From: Dasypus novemcinctus
Taxonomy: Eukaryota; Chordata; Mammalia; Cingulata; Dasypodidae
Assembly: GCF_030445035.2 (NCBI RefSeq)
Contig: NC_080682.1
Span: 34,516,770 to 34,580,769, forward strand
DNA: 64,000 nucleotides
Reading direction: 5' to 3'
Shown here one piece after another: positions 11,637 through 23,968 of the stretch. The notes under the pieces were generated by a model. That model searched no databases. It was not told the DNA's origin and was given only the letters and a program-made list of their open reading frames with translations. Position 1 is the stretch's first letter; the number at the start of each line of letters is the position of its first letter. The translations under genes and the position numbers were made by a program.

Positions 11637-13295
11637 AACTAGACCATAGTAAACAAACCATGCTTCTGTTTATTTTCTTTCACCAGAAGCCTCATTTTAT
11701 TAACTTCATGTGAATTTTATTTAAATAGCTGTCTATTCTCCCTTGTAAAACTCTTTAAAATAGTCGCAGAAGCAGGGAGGCATATAATGCAGAAATTTTC
11801 AGGTCAGAACCTTTCTACTTCTCCCTCTCTCTGGAAACAGTTTTTCAGGACCTTGCATTTGAGAAGGTAAACTAAGCCAGGTCCTCTATACAAAGCTCAG
11901 TAGAAAGAGTCTGCTTCCTTTCCTGAAATATCCAGATATGTAATGTCTGCAGGGGCTGTAAATTTCTCCAAAAATGATTTTTCCCATAAGAACTGTTTGA
12001 ACCAAAGGCATTTTCGAGATGCCTTATGTAAAACATCCAAATTCTCTCAGCATCTGAAAAATAATGCTGTTATCCTCCTTGCTCTGGTAAGTTTGTTTGG
12101 AGGACATGCTAATATTCTTACGTCTACTTTCATCCCTGTGGCAGCAGGTCCACAGAGAACATCTGTTGCCTTAACTCCAGAGGCCTCAATGCAAGCAACT
12201 AATATTAAGTACTGTTTTCTGTTGTAATTCAGGATTCTTGAGAACCAAGAAGGAAAACCACTGCAGTTTAAGAAACATTTTGGATTAAACTTAGCTAGAG
12301 GTTTAAAGGTCTGTGCTCCATGTCTTCCCATAGTCTCCATAAATTGTTTTATACTAAGGAATCATAGCAGAAGTCATCTTTTTAATTTACTCAAAACTAT
12401 TTCTTAAATGTCTTCCATGTTCCTCTGCAAGGCGTAATCACACTAAGCTAACTGGGGATGTGGAAGATTCTACTTTCAGGTCCCTCAGCTACTTAATTAT
12501 CTTCTGCCAAGGGTGTTAGACACAAAGTTCTCTTCATGTACATTAAGGATAGGATGATAGATGTTGGAAATTTGATTTCTCAGTGTCCACAGAAGAAGTT
12601 ACATCTGAGTCTAGAACGAACCAGTGTCATTAGGTTTCTAATGTTATTGCCAACTTCCTAGATCTTTAAATTTATATTTTCTACTACGCACAGCATTATA
12701 TCATTTTTTTGGGGGGGGGATTATCACATAGTTTTCAACAAGTTATCCAGAATTCTGCATTCAGTTAACAATCCATATTTCCCCCAACTTCTTGATTCTG
12801 TTTTCTCTCTTACCCCTAATATATCCTTATATCACATTTTAATTATTTCACATTCATGCTGCTCACTAGTTTCCAATTAGGTCTTCCTGCCTATAGACTT
12901 GTCCTCATATCTCTCCAGCACACTGCCACTGAAATAACTATTTACAGAAGAAATCAATTTATATTTATATATTTGTTTGAATGTGTATAAGTACATCTGG
13001 AAGGATATATTGGGAGTTTTGAATATGACTGAAAGGGAGAGAAAGTGAACCATGTAAATGCAGTACTTACACTAAAAAAATTAAATAAGTGTAAATTAAA
13101 TTAAAATAAATTAGTGAAGCTATCATAAAGAAATCATTCTCCAGTATGTAAATGTAAGTGAATCCCAGTTAAAAAGGTGGATGTCTTAGTTACTAAAATT
13201 GGTATCCACATACTTCTCTACCATCCTCATTTGTATCCTCTTTTCTGTAAAATATTAGGTTCATAAATATCAAGAAATATTCTACATAACTACAT
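11637..13295. other. Spacer E, copy 2
   Basis: No gene seen. 11650-12660 aligns with 2920-3930 and 44450-45420. 13210-13290 aligns with 45480-45540. A short T6-G9 run lies at 12704-12719. The rest of 12700-13200 has no visible counterpart in the window. Confidence 0.55.
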
Positions 13296-13772
13296 TGTTG
13301 TAGAATTTAAGAGAAGTTCAATTATTTGAGTATAGAGAGGTCAGGACTCAGGAATGATTTTGAGAAGGAAAAATGGTTTATTGACAGCCGGCCGGACTCG
13401 GGAACTTCTATTTGAATCCTGAGCCCTGAACAAGATTTTCAAACGTCTTTTATACAGAGAGGAAAGGCCAAATGGTCCCTTTGTTTCAGTTCTCAATAGG
13501 CTTCAATTAGCATATATCTCTTCCACATCTTAGGTAAGCTTTTAGCATGGACTCCAGATATTCTAGATAAGCTTTTAGCATATTTACTTTTTGCATTTCC
13601 CCTAAATACTTAAAGTTTATAGCCCTTGCATTGTTAAACATTTCCTGGGACTGGAGCAGCTGCCACTGTCCCTAAGGGCAGGACTGCAGCTTCTTACCGT
13701 TCCACACCCACAAGTCAAACAACTTAGTTATCTCTGAAGAGACAAAGAGCCTTCCACCCATAGCCCACATCA
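13296..13772 (-). mobile_element. Solo LTR, family A
   Basis: Endogenous retrovirus LTR of 477 bp in reverse orientation. On the minus strand it starts TGATGTGGGC and ends CTACAACA, with an AATAAA in the context GTCAATAAACC near its 3' part and a TATA-like TATAAAAG upstream. The 4-bp target duplication ACAT flanks it (13292-13295 and 13773-13776). The unfilled site is seen in copy 3 near 45535-45555. A single LTR between direct repeats means the internal part was lost by LTR-LTR recombination. Confidence 0.88.
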
Positions 13773-14658
13773 ACATGATATAACATGACAAGTGCTACAC
13801 CACAATGGTTAGTAATAAGCATTTTTTGTCTCACAATGTGGTGGATTGAAGGGCGTGCCTTAGGCCTTGGTCCACTCCTTGTAAAGGTCACTTCAAGATG
13901 AACTTCAGTAAAGTGGGGCTCAACTGAACCAGGTTGGGCTTTAATCCAGATTACTGGAGTCTTTTATATGCATAAATGAAATTCAGACAAAAATTATATA
14001 GTCATGGGGGATGGTCAGAAGCTGATTGCCAACAGAACATGGAAGAGAAAGGAGAAGACACGGCCATGATCATTGTCATGTGACAGAAAAGCTAAAGGCC
14101 CACATTCTCTGATAATCTGTCACAGAAGGCCACAGTGTTTTTGGAGAAAGTATCACCTAGTTGATGCCTCAATTTTGGTCTTTGCCCAACCTCAAAATTA
14201 TGAGCCAATAAGTTCTCTTTGTTTAAGCAAACCCCTTGAGTGATATTTGTTTTAGCAGGTAGGAAATTAAAGCACATGACTTTTGTAGGCTGTAAGTCCA
14301 ACATCAAGTCATCAACAGGCCAGACTTTTTCCAGAATTTTAGTGATCATCCTCCATCACTTGATGATCTCTCTCTCCGGCTTCTCCAGCTTTCTTCTTAT
14401 TTCTCTTGTCTGAACTTACTTCATTTTTAAGGCTTCCAATTATAATGAATGAGGGTCGCCCTTATAAATTTGGGCCATGCTTAAAGAGGATCATTGAAAC
14501 ATTGAAATGATTATAAATAAATGAATCTACACCCTGACATACCTTAAGATATTCAAAGATAGTATTTATAAAACCTCTGAAATGCAGAATAAGGTTTGAA
14601 CATGGCTTTAATGGGATATATAATTCAATTCCCAAGTCTATGTATCAGTGCATTTGTA
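13773..14658. repeat. Old MaLR-like LTR relic
   Basis: It contains the strings typical of ERVL-MaLR LTRs in mammals: GTGGTGGATTGAA near the left end, AATCCAGATTACTGGAGTC, then GAGCCAATAAGTTCTC with a polyadenylation-type signal, and a TGTTTAAGCAA block. It aligns with 45555-46430, so it predates the duplication. The exact subfamily is not determined. Confidence 0.5.
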
Positions 14659-14662
14659 TTAT

Positions 14663-15166
14663 TGTTGTGGAATTTAAGAGAAGTTCAATTAATTGAGTAT
14701 AGAGAGGCCAGGACTCAGGAATGATTTTGAGAAGGAAAAAATGGTTTATTGACGGCCAGCCGGACTCGGGAGCTTTCAGTTTGAATCCCGAGCCCCGAAC
14801 AAGATTTTCAAACGTCTTTTATACAGAGAGGAAAGGCCAAATGGTCCCTTTGTTTCAGTTCTCAATAGGCTTCAATTAGCATATATCTCTTCCACATCTT
14901 AGGTAAGCTTTTAGCAAGGACTCCAGACATTCTAGATAAGCCTTGGTTTTTGCATTTCCCCTAAATACTTAAAGTTTATAGCCCTTGCTTTGTTAAACAT
15001 TTCCTGGGACTGGAGCCTGCTGTCACCGTCCCTAAGGGCAGGACTGCAGCCTCTTACTGTTCCACACCCACAAGTCAAACAACTTAGTTATTTCTGAAGA
15101 GACACAAGTCAAACAGCTTAGTTATTTCTGAAGAGACAAAGAGCCTTCCACCCATAGCCCACATCA
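14663..15166 (-). mobile_element. 3' LTR of the complete family A element
   Basis: 504 bp, TG...CA ends. Its 27-bp excess over the 477-bp solo LTRs is mostly an extra 34-bp tandem unit at 15070-15137. It is identified as the 3' LTR because the polypurine tract abuts its inner edge. Confidence 0.9.
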
Positions 15167-15179
15167 TTCCCCCCTTTCT
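15167..15179 (-). other. Polypurine tract
   Basis: The minus strand reads AGAAAGGGGGGAA immediately before the LTR's TGATGTGG. This is the plus-strand DNA primer site of reverse transcription and fixes the element's orientation. Confidence 0.85.
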
Positions 15180-17689
15180 GCCAAAGATTAACTTGCTAAA
15201 CTTTGGCATAATTATTGTTGGAGCTATGAGGTGGATGGCTGTTTGTTGTTTTGATTGATTATTTATCAGTCTTTAGTACAGCATCCAGGACTGTTTTTAA
15301 AAGTTTAGAGCTTTTCATTCTGGACAGCAGAATCTTGGGCAGGGGCCTCCTGCAGTTATTCTGCTGCCACTGGCACTCACGTGGATTTCCAGTCAGGTTC
15401 CAGATCCATCTATTACTTTTATTTTACTCTTAAAGAGTTTACACCTTTAATTTAAAAGGGGTGCTGAAGGGAGACGATCTCTTTTCTGTAACTGCTTCCT
15501 GCTGGCCATGGGCTGTAGTCATTGCCTGATAAGGTGTAAAAACTCTTTAATTTATTCTAACTGGAGGAAGATGGATCTGGCATTCTGTACGAAGTTGGAT
15601 GAAGTTTTCATATGGTTAATAAGATGTTCACTCTGAAAGAAACAAACTTAATTAAAAATTTGGAATACCCGTTTTTAAAAGAGGACACATTGGATTACAG
15701 AGATAGACAAGATTAGATGCCTATAAAGATGGCATTCCTTAAAAGCTGGTGGGAACAGCATATATATTCTTTTTTAAGTTATCCATCTTTAGAGAGAAAT
15801 TGCAACAGACACTTAGCTTTGTCTGAAGACACATTCCAAGCTGTTCAATGATTGACACTCATTCACTCTGTCAGATGCTCCTGGTGAACTGGCACTCCTT
15901 GGGCAACTGGCTTCACTCAGGATTAGAACACTAATTTGGAAATACTCTTAGTTTTCACCTGTGGGAGTGATCAGAAGTACAGAATAAAGATTTTTACACC
16001 TTGGTTTTCATTGTACAATTTCTAGCAATTTTGACTTGTTCAATAGGTGACTCACCATCAGCAAGCAAGCCTCACTTTTGCTACACAGCAGAGTACAGCA
16101 GAATATAGAAGTTGACTGAGACTGGCTGAGACTGCCACCTTATTCTATAGACATGCTATTAACTGTTTAGAAAATGATTTTACCAGGAATTTAACATGTC
16201 TAATATACTTCTGCACTTGATCCAAAATAGAAAAGATAACATTACAATTATTAGGCATATATTTAGTACAGGATAAAAGTGCAGCACTTAATATTAACTA
16301 ATGTATTACTTAATGCATAAGGATTCAGAGTTGCAATTATTAGTTTTGAGTTTCAGGTTTGTAATACTTTACATGTTATCTCTCCATGAGAGCAGGCCAT
16401 AACGCCAATTGTGTTTAAGTTTTACTTACAGTATCCTGGTGTCATGGCTCCACTTAGCATGTTCTTCAACGCAGTGAGCAAGTTGCAGCATCCTTCATCT
16501 TAGAGAGATTTTCCAGTATTCTACTAGCCTGGTGCATAGTGCTCTCTGGCACCATGGAACAGTGCCAGTCTGGAGGCGATATCCATTGTACACTTGGCTG
16601 TACCGAGTCATTATTGGCTGCAGGAGCTTGAAACTGCAATATAGTTTCCATCAACTTCAGGAGCAGAACCAGAGACTGATATAGCACATATTTTTAATTG
16701 AGGGGTCAGTGACCAGCCTAGCCAATAACTCACATGGAGAGGCCACCTGTAATGTATACAAGGCCTGGTTCGAATGCACAAGAGTTTGACAATGTTAAAG
16801 TTTATTCCTTGTTTTATATATATTTTAAACAACTTAACGCAATACATATATCAAATGACTATTTACTTACACAATTTTACTATGAAGATAACAGTAGGTA
16901 CTTTACTTTAGTAATAGAGGAAAAATATTATTTTTCATTGTTAGAATGAAAACAGAATATTTCCAATAGAATCAAGACAACCTTTTATTACCATTTACTT
17001 AAATGTGTATTTTGCAGTGGCCTTCAGACAGGTTTATTATCATGAAGTTATTTCTGCTACCAATACCAATCTAAGTTTCTTTAGTTAACAATGACTTCTA
17101 CAACTAGAACTATTTAAACATTTTCAGTTTGGAAGATGTTTTACAAACTCTTTATAATTGACTATAACCGCATTGACTAGACACCTCATGTTTAAATAAA
17201 CTTACTAAATTACAATTACCAATGAAAGAAATTTACTCTCTATTTAAGAGAGCATATCTACAATCTTTTCCCTTTAGCCTAATTTCACCAATGTGAACTT
17301 ACAATTTTCACTTTACAATTTTCATTACTGTAAAGATTTTGTACATATGTTAATTTAGTTTATAAATTAACTATGGGAGATTACACTCAAGTTAAATAAA
17401 ATTGAAACCATAATAGTTTATGCAAGGAATGTTCTCTTTTTCCCTTACAGGAAGCTAAAAACTTCTTTTCTTTAAGTTATCAAAATTATTAAATTAAAAG
17501 CATACTGACTACCAGGTTTTAAAACACATGCATACTGACTACCAGGTTTTAAAACACATTACACAATTACTTAATTTTTTAAAAATCATAACCCAGGAAA
17601 GATCTCTCCATAGTTTTTATGGACTTTCCTTTACTTACTGAAATTTGTTAATAGAGCCACTAATTACCTTTATTTCATTGGAAAGAAAT
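15180..17689 (-). other. Element interior, 3' half, no recognised coding
   Basis: AT-rich. Reading both strands I see no conserved retroviral motif (no YxDD-type reverse transcriptase signature, no zinc-knuckle CCHC array). A short unit ACATGCATACTGACTACCAG is tandemly repeated near 17497-17560. If this was envelope or polymerase sequence it has decayed or been replaced. Confidence 0.5.
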
Positions 17690-18165
17690 CTTCTGGAAGA
17701 ATTAAGGCTTACCAGATTGTGGAGAAGAAAATAATTTATTCTCAATCTTGCAAGAAGGGGTGCAGAGCCAGATATGGCTGGTGCCACGAACAAAGAAAAA
17801 TGACACAATTTCTACCCCTAAGCCTAGCATGCAAGCTCTTCCTGTTTTTCCATAGATTGGATACTTCAGAAGTTACAGCTTATCTGAGATTTAACTTTCC
17901 CACGCAAAAGTTTGATTTAACTGCTTCTTCTATCACATTCCAACCATTTTAGTTTTTACCTGCTCCCCCCTTTGTCAAATAAGGAATAGAATTTAGTGCT
18001 GAAATGGCACCGACTTAGTTAGCTCCTTCTTGGGCATCCTTCCACTGCCCATAGGACTGGCCTAAACTGGTCTCCTCCACTGCTGTCCAACCCGGGAGTG
18101 GGAGACTGAGGCAGCAGGCCGCCAGGTTACATCAACATTTTTCTTATGTGAAAATTAACCTAATC

Positions 18166-18180
<15 letters not shown>
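17690..18180 (-). mobile_element. LTR family D sequence nested in the element interior
   Basis: The minus strand from about 18175 to 17690 aligns along its length with the solo LTR at 56318-56835: shared blocks include CTGCCTCAGTCTCCCACTCC, CTATTCCTTATTTGACAAAG and GCAAGATTGAGAATAA. The 5' edge is replaced by a (CA)n plus A-run and I see no target duplication, so it may be an old nested insertion or an inherited part of the element. Confidence 0.7.
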
Positions 18181-18198
<18 letters not shown>

Positions 18199-18208
18199 TT
18201 TTTTTTTT
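18169..18208. repeat. (GT)n followed by a 27-base T run
   Basis: Simple-sequence tract at the outer edge of the nested LTR segment; on the element's own strand it is a long A-run followed by (CA)n. Confidence 0.9.
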
Positions 18209-21200
18209 GCAATTTATGGCTGACAAAGGTTTAAACTGGGAAATTACCAGGCAAACTGATTCTCAATTCCCTAGCCTAGTAAGATAGGTTTAATCTGCCA
18301 CACCTAGTCTTGCCTTAAAAGCTCTTGCAAAGAGGAGGCCCTTTCCCAATTGTTTCCATAATCAGATTTCTATGACTTTTTCATCCTGCTTAGTTCAATT
18401 TGGGCTTTAAGAATATTTATAAATATAACTGCATATTTAATTTTTAACAATTTGAATAGACCTCTTTTAAGAATTTTTATTTGTTAATTTGATATTATCC
18501 TGATGTATGAAGACATACATTGAGCTTTTTTTTAAAAATGGGCAGACACAAAGAGTTAGACACAAACACAACTCATTGATATTACTTGTAATTTGCATTA
18601 TTTTATATACTGTTTAACTTAATTAATTAGGGGTCCAGAAATACATATTACTTATATAACTGCATATTTAACCTCAACAATTGAGCAAATAGGCAGACAT
18701 GAATAGTTTGACACAACAACATGACTTTAGTTACTTTAAACTTTTCAAAGACTTTTGAAACTCTTCTTAATTTGCACTATGACCATGCAGTTTACCACAA
18801 GAATTTTCTTTCTTACTTAATGGATTGTAATAACCAAAATGTTCTCAATGCCTTAGCACCATTTTGTTTTAGAACTTTATATTTTACTTTGAAATTAGCA
18901 GAATTTTGGATAAGCAACAAGATTAACTTTATATATATTTACTGAGGCTATTGAAGCCTCAGGGAGACAGACTGCTTTCTCTCATGAATTGCCACTCTTA
19001 GGAACACTGACCGTCAAGGCAGGAGACTTCTCCCCCTCCACCCCCCTTTCTGATTTTGGAGATAATAAAACTCCAGTGGCCATTTAACCTTATTCTATCA
19101 GGCAGCAATTTATTTAGTTTACACTTGAATTCATGAGAGAAAGGGTTACTAATACCAGGAGAGGAGACAGTGATGTCCCAGCTCTTCTCAATTATGAAAT
19201 AACCATAGGCAAAGGCAAAGGGTGAGGTTAGGCTTGAAGTGACCATAAACAAAGGAAAGGTTAGTGTAGAATTTACACTTAAATAATAGTTTCAGGCTAA
19301 ATTCACCCAGCTATAATCTCAGTTATTGTCTTTCCACTGTTTTATAATATAAATGCATTTATAAATGATTTTAACTCTTAGTTACAGTTTTTATTAATTT
19401 TTTTAAAACCTATTAAATAACACCTTTAAATACCTTTCATTCAACTTATATTAAATGAACTTAACCATTACTTTAATTTTTCCTTTAAAGTAAAAGAATA
19501 AATCTCTTGCAGTTAGTTTGAAATAAAAGGCTACTTTTCAGGATTTGATTTCTAGAACATAAAATGTTCTTTTAAAAGAGGTAAGACTCTTCTTCAAACA
19601 TTGAGGATATGATGAGGTTAAAGCACAAGAAGCTATTGATAAAAGATTTTCTTTATATATTGATCTTACTCAATTTAATCATAAAAATTTCCCTTCCACA
19701 AACCTTCTACACTTTCAGTATTCATTCAGGTTCTGTCCCACACTCTACTCTTTCCAATAATCAATCATTTTATCTTAGGACAAAATCATCTTCTGTTTCC
19801 TTAACAATAAAAACACACTCCATATATCCCACACACTAAGTTACCAGGCAAACTTCTTACAACATATAATTGCCATTAATACTAAACAAGTTTGTTAAAA
19901 TAATGAACTTTTCTCCACTTTAAATACTTAGTAGCATGTAATACCAGAAACAGTTTTTTTGGAAGTAAGTTGGCAGGGGAGATTGGCTGCCGAATAAGTT
20001 TGTTATAAAATTGCCTTTTATTATTATTATTATCAATTCAGTTTTGTTAAATAATGACTTTCTGCAATTAGCCACTTAAATACCTTAAACAATGCTTTGT
20101 AAAACCTTTATATTTTTACCCTTAAGACAAATTTTACCTTCACAGAACACATTCTCTTACTTAAGGTTACTACAATACCTTCTAAGAACCTGAGCAGAAT
20201 GCAAACGTATTTTGGCTTTGACACCCTAAGGAGGGAACTTTACTGCATTTATTCTGATTCTGCTTTTCACCCCCTTCACTTCCCCCCCTTCCAGGCAGTC
20301 AGGTCCACAACAAACAGGAATGCAGCTTATGAATAGAAGGGTGGACTCACTGGAAAGGGGCAAGCCGCTCCCCCCTTTCCAGCTTTCAGCCAAAATGGGC
20401 AGACAGAACCTACTCAAATTTGGCAACTCTCCCAGGGACCCAGCCGCCCCGACTGGGACATTCCCAACAAACTTGGGTGCTTGGCACGGACACAGATGGC
20501 CTCCAAGCCCCGGCAAAGGGCCAGACCAGAGACAAGACAGCAGAGCATGCACAAACATCTAGACTCCGCAAACATCCAGACTCCTCAGTTTTGCACCAGA
20601 ATCATTTCACCCCCTTGCCAATGGCAAGGGAGGGCTCCAGCTCAGCTGTAATTACACTCTACATAAGGACACAACTCCAACACTAGCCTTGAGCTGACAC
20701 AGACAGAAGCACAAAGGTCACTAATCTGACCCACAAGTTTATATATTTATTTTCACCATGGCTGCCCCCACAGCCATCACAAACCTCAGAACACTTAACA
20801 TTTGGTATAAAGCAAATTCATTCACAAATTAGCACCATAACAAAAGATTTCAGCTAGACTTTTCCACTGTTTAAACTTTACACCCAGACCAAGCTCCACC
20901 AGAAAAGCCGATCCATTTTCCTGTAACCAAGTTTTGTTTTCCTTAATCTAGACCAATTTCCAGGACATTAGGACTTGAACCTATAAATAGCCCTTCCTAT
21001 TAAAATCGAGACTCCACTCCTTTAGTGGATATAAGACCAGTACCAGATTCTAACATGCAGTTAGACAAACCCAAAACACCAGGGCTTTTCCCCGGTTTTC
21101 CTCCTTTTCCCAAGCCTAGAGAGAACGGCTTCCCCCCAGCCTTCTGGGGCTACTAGGGTTCTCTCGGGAGGTGATCAGCCTCCCCTTCCTAGCAATTAAA

Positions 21201-21239
21201 CCTAGGGCCTTCCAGACTGTGCTCACCCGGGGAGTCTTA
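18209..21239 (-). other. Element interior, 5' half, no recognised coding
   Basis: The part near the 5' LTR (20220-21480) is noticeably more GC-rich than the rest. A 110-codon minus-strand frame at 20558-20226 (starting MFVHALLSCLWSG) and an 84-codon frame at 19252-18998 are the longest; neither resembles gag or pol to me. Confidence 0.45.
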
Positions 21240-21244
21240 CCTTC
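21235..21244 (-). other. Likely splice donor in the retroviral leader
   Basis: The minus strand reads GAAG/GTAAGAC, a near-consensus 5' splice site with the intron starting at 21240, about 220 bases downstream of the primer binding site. This is the usual place for the subgenomic RNA donor; use is inferred. Confidence 0.45.
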
Positions 21245-21460
21245 TTCCATGTTCGGAGTTCTTTTTCGTTCCCAGAATCTTTCTCTTCAGACCTTCCATT
21301 GCCCCTTGATTTTGTCGGGAAGATTCTGGTGGAGCCCACATCTTTTCTGGATTAAATTTAATCCAGGGGCGCCCAGATTTGGGGTTCACCTGAGTCCTCC
21401 CGGCTTCCTCGGGGATTTGGAAGGGGCAGCAAAATGCTACCGTCTCTGGCCTTCATTTTT

Positions 21461-21478
21461 GTCCCTTCGTGGTCGCCA
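21461..21478 (-). other. Primer binding site, tRNA-Arg type
   Basis: The minus strand reads TGGCGACCACGAAGGGAC, four bases inside the 5' LTR. It is the complement of the remembered 3' end of a mammalian tRNA-Arg (GTCCCTTCGTGGTCG plus CCA). Among human ERVs, the ERV3/HERV-R group also uses tRNA-Arg. Confidence 0.8.
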
Positions 21479-21482
21479 AAAA

Positions 21483-21986
21483 TGTTGTGGAGTTTAAGAG
21501 AAGTTCAATTAATTGAGTATAGAGAGGCCAGGACTCAGGAATGATTTTGAGAAGGAAAAAATGGTTTATTGATGGCCAGCCGGACTCGGGAGCTTTCAGT
21601 TTGAATCCCGAGCCCCGAACAAGATTTTCAAATGTCTTTTATACAGAGAGGAAAGGCCAAATGGTCCCTTTGTTTCAGTTCTCAATAGGCTTCAATTAGC
21701 ATATATCTCTTCCACATCTTAGGTAAGCTTTTAGCAAGGACTCCAGACATTCTAGATAAGCCTTGGTTTTTGCATTTCCCCTAAATACTTAAAGTTTATA
21801 GCCCTTGCTTTGTTAAACATTTCCTGGGACTGGAGCCTGCTGTCACCGTCCCTAAGGGCAGGACTGCAGCCTCTTACCGTTCCACACCCACAAGTCAAAC
21901 AACTTAGTTATTTCTGAAGAGACACAAGTCAAACAGCTTAGTTATTTCTGAAGAGACAAAGAGCCTTCCACCCATAGCCCACATCA
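21483..21986 (-). mobile_element. 5' LTR of the complete family A element
   Basis: 504 bp with the same extra 34-bp unit (21890-21957) as the 3' LTR. Four differences seen from its partner, three of them at former CpG-type positions (for example GACGG versus GATGG). Confidence 0.9.
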
Positions 21987-21990
21987 TTAT

Positions 21991-22811
21991 GTATCAACAA
22001 TTTTGGTGATTTCATCTATCAAAAACTGCTGAGATTTGAACCATTGCAGGAAGACTTTTGTAATTCCTCTGGAACAGTTCAAATTTTTGATAGCCATGAT
22101 TTCTGTTCATCATCCATTCTTTATTTATTTGTCACACCACAGGGTGTTGTACTAATCTGTTTATACATGCATGTGGCCTCTCTCCAATAGAGTGTACATT
22201 CCTGGAGATCACAAACTATTTCTCTTTCACTTTTGCAATTTTTGTATTCCCCTCACTCATTTCTATGTCTACTCAAAAGTGCATGTTATTAAGCATTATT
22301 GAAACAGAACTCTTAGTCATATTTTCCTCATCTGAAACATTTAAGGAATCTATAATGCTCTTCTTCACACGAGGGGTAACAACTTGTCCAAGTTCAAGTC
22401 TGTGTATTAATTGCTGCTTCCAGGCCTGGGTCTCCAGTCTTATCTTCTCAATCTTCTCATGTCTTGACCTTTGTTCCTGCTATTCTGGCCTTCCATCTTA
22501 TGTGTAAGAATCAAATAATTATGAATTGAAAAGCATTCATAGCTTGAGTGAGCTATGAAAACTAATTTAAGGTGTATAATAAGTTCTGAATTCAATAGTT
22601 CTTTTTTTCCTGACAAATCTGGAAATACCTTATTTCATTGATTTCGAGGTACATGTTCATCCATAATATCACTGCGATTGCATATATTGTGCAGTTGAGA
22701 GCAAAACTATAGTTATGTTATAGTTTAATTAACAAAAGTTAGTTACCATGTATATGTGTAATAATAGTCAATCTTATAGGAGTATTAAAATTAAAGCATA
22801 TGAGGCATAGA
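21991..22811. other. Spacer E, copy 2, right of the complete element
   Basis: No gene seen. 21991-22260 aligns with 46505-46800; 22260-22800 aligns with 48590-49100 (for example GAACCATTGCAGG and the ATTGAAACAGAACTCTTA block). Confidence 0.65.
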
Positions 22812-22826
22812 AAAGAAGGGTACATA

Positions 22827-23968
22827 CATGTGCAGCATCTGTCCCTGTGATACCACCCAGGACAACTCCAAGTTCCAGAAATGCCCACACATTACATCTC
22901 TTCTTCTCTCTCCCTACCCTCAGCAGCTGTTATACAATTTTAGATCAGATACTAATTTTAGTCTTCCAAGTTTGTTCTTTTTCAAAGTTGTTTTGACTCT
23001 TCTAGGTCATTTTCAATTTCATATAGATTTTAAAATCAGCCTGTAAAGTCCTACCAAAAGATTTCTGGGATTGTGCTGTATTGTGTTGAATCTATAGATC
23101 ATTGTGTTTCCCCAGCCCTGGATTATATCATCTTCCCTCTGGACCAAAGCTGATGGAACAGACTTGGAACAGATCTGGAATACCGTATCTTGGCCAACAT
23201 GGCAGAGGAAAGGGGGCCATGGGTGATCTTAAACAATGCATCTCATTTATACTCACATTCAGTTGGCCAAAGGAAGTAAAATGGCCACACCTGAATTAAA
23301 TAGGGTGGGTGTGATAATCCAATTTCATGGACTGACAGAGAAGGGGCAATGCACGTGTGTGAGGTATAATATATCACAACAGCTTTTTAAATTGAGGTTT
23401 CCTACTAAAATACCAATCTAGTAGCTATTAATATTTTGGAAATTAAGTTATTATTTTCAATGGTTGCCTCGTATTCCACTGTGTGAAATTAAGAGACAAT
23501 TCGTTTGCCCAATACAATTTGGACTGATATAAAATTACAGATTTTACTTTCATATAAACCATGCTCCAAAGAAATTTGCAATTACTTCCTGAGAACTAAT
23601 CAATTAATATAGGAAAAGCCAATATCTTTATAAGACTGAGCGTTCACATTCCAGAATATATTATATAATACCTTTTTAACTACTTCATGTTCTACATTAG
23701 TGTAGTACTGGTTCGTATACATTCTTCATGTGAATTATGAGCATGATTAAAAATTATTTCTGTGCATTTTCAGTTTTTTTTATGACTCTTTTGAATTTAA
23801 AATTTCTTATTTTATAGTTAGGTATTATTCTGTTATTATATTTTGCATATTTATTTTATAATTAATAACATTACTGAATTATTCCAAAGTATCTCATAGA
23901 TTTCCAATTGATTTTTCTAATTTGTCTAAATAAAAAGTTATCTACCCATAAAAAAATTAAAAGAAAGG
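22827..23968 (+). mobile_element. Retroposed composite segment with 15-bp target duplication
   Basis: The repeat AAAGAAGGGTACATA lies at 22812-22826 and 23969-23983; copy 3 (near 49115-49130) has the uninterrupted site. The right end is A-rich (CATAAAAAAATTAAAAGAAAGG) and preceded by AATAAAAAG, as in an L1-mobilised polyadenylated RNA. The left part is antisense L1: the 3'UTR block ACCACCCAGGACAACTCCAAG and then an ORF2-like antisense stretch near 23040-23110. The remainder (about 23120-23950) is not recognised. Confidence 0.7.

Larger units (their letters stand above)
14663..21986 (-). mobile_element. Complete two-LTR endogenous retroviral element (family A), apparently non-coding inside
   Basis: Minus-strand element of about 7.3 kb bounded by the 4-bp target duplication TTAT (14659-14662 and 21987-21990). 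Parts in order on the minus strand: 5' LTR 21986-21483; primer binding site 21478-21461 matching the 3' end of tRNA-Arg; likely splice donor at 21240; about 6.3 kb interior; polypurine tract 15179-15167; 3' LTR 15166-14663. By eye the LTRs differ at about 4 of 504 positions. The interior shows no reading frame above about 110 codons and no recognisable gag, protease, reverse transcriptase, integrase or envelope, so it looks non-autonomous, copied by proteins supplied elsewhere. It interrupts spacer E of copy 2 only; the empty site is near 46500 in copy 3. Confidence 0.88.

Noticed and set aside
18169-18208. Poly-T run considered as an L1 or SINE insertion end
   Set aside because: No target duplication or adjacent retroposon body; it borders the nested LTR segment instead.
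20226-20686. GC-rich stretch with open frames on both strands, considered as gag or a captured host gene
   Set aside because: No gag motif or known domain is visible, both strands are equally open, and the position near the 5' LTR fits a leader region.
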